A DNA stretch of 64,000 bases from Salvia splendens (taxonomy: Eukaryota > Streptophyta > Magnoliopsida > Lamiales > Lamiaceae). The notes beneath the pieces are model-generated. The model made no database searches. It was not told where the DNA came from and saw nothing but the letters and a program-made list of their open reading frames with translations. Location of the stretch: positions 33,087,928 to 33,151,927 of the forward strand of contig NC_056042.1 in assembly GCF_004379255.2 (NCBI RefSeq), written 5' to 3'. Positions 60,687 through 64,000 of the stretch are shown one piece after another; position 1 is the stretch's first letter; every line of letters starts with the position of its first letter. A program made the translations under genes and the position numbers.

Positions 60687-62183
60687 TGTTAATTTGCTAT
60701 GTTTCTATTTTGATTTGGTGTGTTTCATTACACTACTATTATAATGCCATTTCCTCTCCCATTTTGCATTATTTACATCTAAGAGTTGAATTTTAAAGTC
60801 ATATGTTCATTATTAAATACTAGTACTACAATTATTCATATTTACAAATAATGCACGAATGACGAATGCTTTCACGTCTGCAAATATAATTAAAACGGAT
60901 ATCCCAAACCCGACCCAACCCGTTATCTTCGGGTTCTTCTTGGGTCGACCTTATAAGGACCCAAATTCTAAATGTACGTGTTTGTGTCGGTTTAACTTCG
61001 TGCAGGTTCATGTCGAATCAAAAATTGCCAGCACCAAACTCAATTAAATTAATATTTTAATTATTTGCAATTACTCCATCCGTCCAAGTTTAAGAGTCAT
61101 ATTTTGCCATTTACGTCCGTCCCAATTTAAGAGTTCCATTTAGAATTTACCTTATTTGGACATAAAATGTAACCTCATTGTTGATGAAATTTACACTCAA
61201 ATGCCATTATTTTCACAAAAATAAAACAAAACAAAATCCTAAACATACAAAAAGTCAAAAATGTCCCAATTTCTACTACCACACTTCAATTATTACACAC
61301 TTCAACAATTTCTTAAAGTTGGAAATAAGATAGAGTAAACAAAGTAAGACACAAAACAAAGTTTTTGACGTAAAAAGGAAATAAGTCAACTAACATGGGA
61401 TAGTTCGAATTGGAATCCGACACAACTAACTTGGGACAAATGAAGTATGATCAAGACATCGAGCACCCCATATTCCTCCCCGTTGTTATAGTTTAATTTA
61501 TCCATTCTACTTAATGCACATGCAAATTTGCCAATTTATTTAAATGATACTTCCTCGGTCCACAACTAGGAGTTTCAGTTCATTTTTGTTATAAATGGAT
61601 AGTAGACTCCACATTAGACTAACTAATTTCATTCACATGTTATTATAAAATTAATAAATAAAAATGTGATCCACATTTACTATTTTTTTTCTACATATTT
61701 TAATATTTCTTAAAATTCATGTCGAAGCTCTTAGCTGCAGACTGAAAGAAGGAGGGAGTAGCTTTTTAACCGCGCAACTCTTTAAGATTGTTTTAGAGAA
61801 TTAAAATATTTCCAGTTCAGCGAAAAATGAAAAGTAACGGTTTATTTCAAGAAGAAAACGAGGCAAATTACCTTATATTTTGTTGTTATTCATGACATTT
61901 TTAAATTTTAAATTATGTAATCCTATTTAATTTGTACATTGCAATTTTAGCTAGCTTCCTAATTCTCATCTTTTGACCTCATTTTCGTGTCATAAATGAA
62001 TATAATAACTTCTCCATGATTTATTACACGACTTATTGTTCACAAAATGAAGCATCAAAACAAAGTACAATAATATGCAAGCATAAAAGCATGGTTAGTG
62101 CCTTGCTTAGATTTGTACATTTTAATTGTTATTATCTGGTGCGTAGACGGAGAAGAGTTTTAATCACGATACTACTACCCCCC

Positions 62184-62684
62184 TTAAGTAGTAATGGTGA
62201 CGTTGCGCAACACCTGAACAACATAAAGAAGAACGGGTTCGAGGAGAGCGTTAACGAGGATGCCCACAAGCGTGGGAACGCCGGTAAGGACGCCGTTGAC
62301 GGTGCTGAGGATGGGGCAGACTGTGGAATTGAGAGGAAGTCTAACGAAAACGTTGCATCGTACGAGCGGGGCGATGGGAAGGCCTGGTGGCACGCCCGGT
62401 GAAATAGGCACACTGATGTTAAAAGCTCCGGTGGTGTTGGTGACTCCCCGGAAGAGCGTCTGCACCCCGGTCAACAGATTCGTGCAGTTCAGGTTCACCG
62501 TAACTCCCGGGAGCCTTGGCAACCCAGCGGCGCAGTTTCCAGTGGGTGTGCAGCATATTACTCCGCTGAAGAGGCCGGTGGCGTTGACCACCTTCGGCAG
62601 TGCTTCGGTGTAGCCGTAGGCAAGAGGAGTCAAGAGGAGGAGAGCCGCGACAATCAAGGCCGGGGATTGCTTGTAACAACCCAT
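62184..62684 (-). CDS. Phylloplanin-like secreted protein (copy I)
   Basis: Intact 166-residue frame from MGCYKQSPALIVAALLLLTP; longer upstream extensions of the frame read through promoter sequence and are not real. The signal peptide ends near LAYG. The mature part keeps all family cysteines (GVICCTPTGNC, GVTVNLNC, LVRCNVFVRL, LPLNSTVCPILSTVNGVLTG). It is a close paralogue of copy E produced by the segmental duplication, with substitutions concentrated in the C-terminal tail (VNALLEPVLLYVVQVLRNVT). Probably exported to the surface like known phylloplanins. Confidence 0.87.
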   Translation of the reverse strand: MGCYKQSPALIVAALLLLTPLAYGYTEALPKVVNATGLFSGVICCTPTGNCAAGLPRLPGVTVNLNCTNLLTGVQTLFRGVTNTTGAFNISVPISPGVPPGLPIAPLVRCNVFVRLPLNSTVCPILSTVNGVLTGVPTLVGILVNALLEPVLLYVVQVLRNVTITT

Positions 62685-62731
62685 TGCTGCTGCTAGATGT
62701 TTTTTTTTTTTTTTAATTAGGAATGCACTAC

Positions 62732-62739
62732 TATTTATA
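62732..62739 (-). promoter_or_regulatory. TATA box of copy I
   Basis: TATAAATA on the minus strand. It lies closer to the ATG than in copy E because the leader is shortened and contains a T-run. Confidence 0.6.
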
Positions 62740-63379
62740 GTGTTATTTAGAGTTGAATTTGAAACTCTACAATTATTCATATTTACAAATAATGAATGCA
62801 TGCTTTGATATATACACTTTCTTACCCCTATATACTTTAAGACATAATGACAATGCCACAATGAGATTTAAATAATAATTTTGTTTTACATTTAATTTTA
62901 TATTATGTTTGGATTTGGTATATATACTTTCTTACCCCTATATAATAACGGTACTTGCATTTCAATTAATGCTACTTGGATTTATTTAACATCTATTCAT
63001 TGTCAAATTAATTCTCTCGTTTTTCTTCTTATTAAATTATGGGTTCCATTCAAAAAATTTTGTTTTCTATTAATTACTCAATTTCTAATATTTCTATAAC
63101 AATGAAAAACTCACTTACAAAATTTTCATTACTTATAAATTACAATACACATATGATCAATTCATTCTTCATCATTTTTTGTCCAAATTAAACTATCAAA
63201 TTATTTTACAATTAAATATATAAATTTGGTTACGTAGTGTATTATTAATATTATCACAATTAATTTATAATCTACATCAATGATTTATTTTTAAAATAAT
63301 AGCTTTAAAAAATAATGTCTTTTAACTAAAATCATGAATACAATAACATATATGCATGTTTTAATTTAATTTATATACA

Positions 63380-63603
63380 CTTCTTGCTGTAATGAGCCTG
63401 AGTTCAAATCTTACTGTTGTCGTGTAGTTGCTTCCATCTCCCAGGCATAAATGTAAGGCCATCGGAGATGGGCTTCTGGCAACTAGTGGGTTAAGGCCCC
63501 CCTTAACGAGCTACTGCGTATCTTGATTTAACCCCCTCACAAGATGTCGGGCCAGAGTGTGGGGACCGCCAAGGCGACAGAATCACTTTTTTTTTTTTTT
63601 TAC
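63380..63603 (+). mobile_element. SINE, copy 2
   Basis: Matches 49050-49312 from the GAGTTCAAATCTTAC B-box region to GTGTGGGGACCGCCAAGGCGACAGAATC and the T-run. Its 5' part is shorter. It sits at the same place in the duplicated segment, so it was present before the duplication. Confidence 0.65.
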
Positions 63604-64000
63604 TGCAATCGTAAAATTCTCCATTTAGCATTTAATTTTACCATTCAACTTGTATCAGCTGCATTTTGTCAAATGTATTACCAAAAGAAGTTATTGCCTA
63701 CAGTAGTGCTACATTTGTGCAATACGTATTACCAAATTCAATCCAATATCTCTCTGCTGCTCATAAGAATACAAATATATACAGTATTAAATATAGTAAA
63801 TTTTAAAATGTATAGTACTCCGTCTATCATAAAAAACATTAACTCTTATACTCCTATATGGAGTAAGTAGTTATATATAAAGAGAAAATATTAGTAAAAT
63901 TTAGTATGATAAAATTTATTTAATATCATGAACATTAGTACCGTAGTTTAAGTTTTTCCACGATTGACAATTTCAACGAAATTGATTCCCTACGAGGCTT
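63604..64000. other. Duplicated array flank at the window edge
   Basis: Same sequence as 49313-49660; no gene before the window ends. Confidence 0.6.

Larger units (their letters stand above)
58606..61319. repeat. Tandem repeat of a 1048-bp unit (2.6 copies)
   Basis: GATTTGGTGTGTTTCATTAC and everything after it recurs at a spacing of exactly 1048 bp between the second and third units. Each full unit carries promoter flank, a Stowaway-like MITE and a truncated phylloplanin-like copy. The third unit breaks off near 61319 and joins the large segmental duplication. Confidence 0.92.
61314..64000. repeat. Segmental duplication of 46.7-49.7 kb
   Basis: From AAAGTTGGAAATAAGATAGA on, the sequence follows 46.70-49.72 kb (MITE, 3' flank, gene, promoter, SINE, array flank) with scattered substitutions and indels. 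It runs off the window edge. Copy I carries a much shorter ATT tract in its 3' flank than copy E. Confidence 0.88.

Noticed and set aside
58763..61047. Repeated 62-residue plus-strand frame (MTNAFTSA...) in each 1048-bp unit
   Set aside because: Lies in the promoter-side flank of the unit, opposite the gene direction, and looks conserved only because the units were recently duplicated.

Overview
The window is nuclear DNA of a eudicot plant: AT-rich intergenic sequence, GT-AG introns, Stowaway/hAT/MULE/TRIM-type transposons, and genes with clear plant relatives. Lamiales is a reasonable guess from the overall look, but the sequence does not prove it.

From about 0.4 to 20.2 kb there are three ordinary single-copy-looking genes. 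A short, Gag-only LTR retrotransposon (409-2883, perfect 5-bp target duplication) sits about 80 bp upstream of the TATA box of a subfamily IVa bHLH transcription factor gene (3214-4788, four exons, + strand). Next is a four-exon gene for a 781-residue, Ser/Lys/His-rich protein I do not firmly recognise (8402-11760, + strand). The third is a 13-exon ankyrin-repeat DHHC protein S-acyltransferase, orthologous to Arabidopsis PAT23 (13709-20148, - strand). All exon junctions for these genes were worked out by hand and keep the reading frame.

From about 22 to 64 kb lies a young, unstable tandem array of small secreted phylloplanin-like genes. I find nine copies: three with full frames (32183-32746, 47724-48221, 62184-62684), one frameshifted only in a C homopolymer (28593-29073), one 5'-truncated inverted fragment (35203-35528), and four clear pseudogenes (22278-22752, 57932-58603, 59413-59638, 60461-60686). 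Several copies moved with kilobases of flanking DNA: 46.7-49.7 kb is repeated at 61.3-64.0 kb, and a 1048-bp unit is tandemly repeated from 58.6 to 61.3 kb. Known phylloplanins are proteins secreted to the leaf surface by glandular trichomes, and tobacco phylloplanin inhibits oomycete germination. The array therefore looks like a rapidly evolving surface-defence locus; this is inferred from family resemblance.

Transposons and rearrangements fill the space between copies. The clearest are a 7.5-kb near-perfect palindrome (arms 35654-39157 and 39616-43115), a Pack-MULE carrying a PPR gene fragment (26926-28243, 9-bp target duplication), a TRIM in LTR-int-LTR-int-LTR form (25857-26737), and a hAT element with tRNA-like A and B boxes inside (20727-21510, 8-bp target duplication). 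Others are a solo LTR (46207-46557), a hAT MITE inside a phylloplanin pseudogene (58016-58201), a foldback element with a second element nested in its terminal repeat (51600-53299), two SINE copies, and many Stowaway MITEs.
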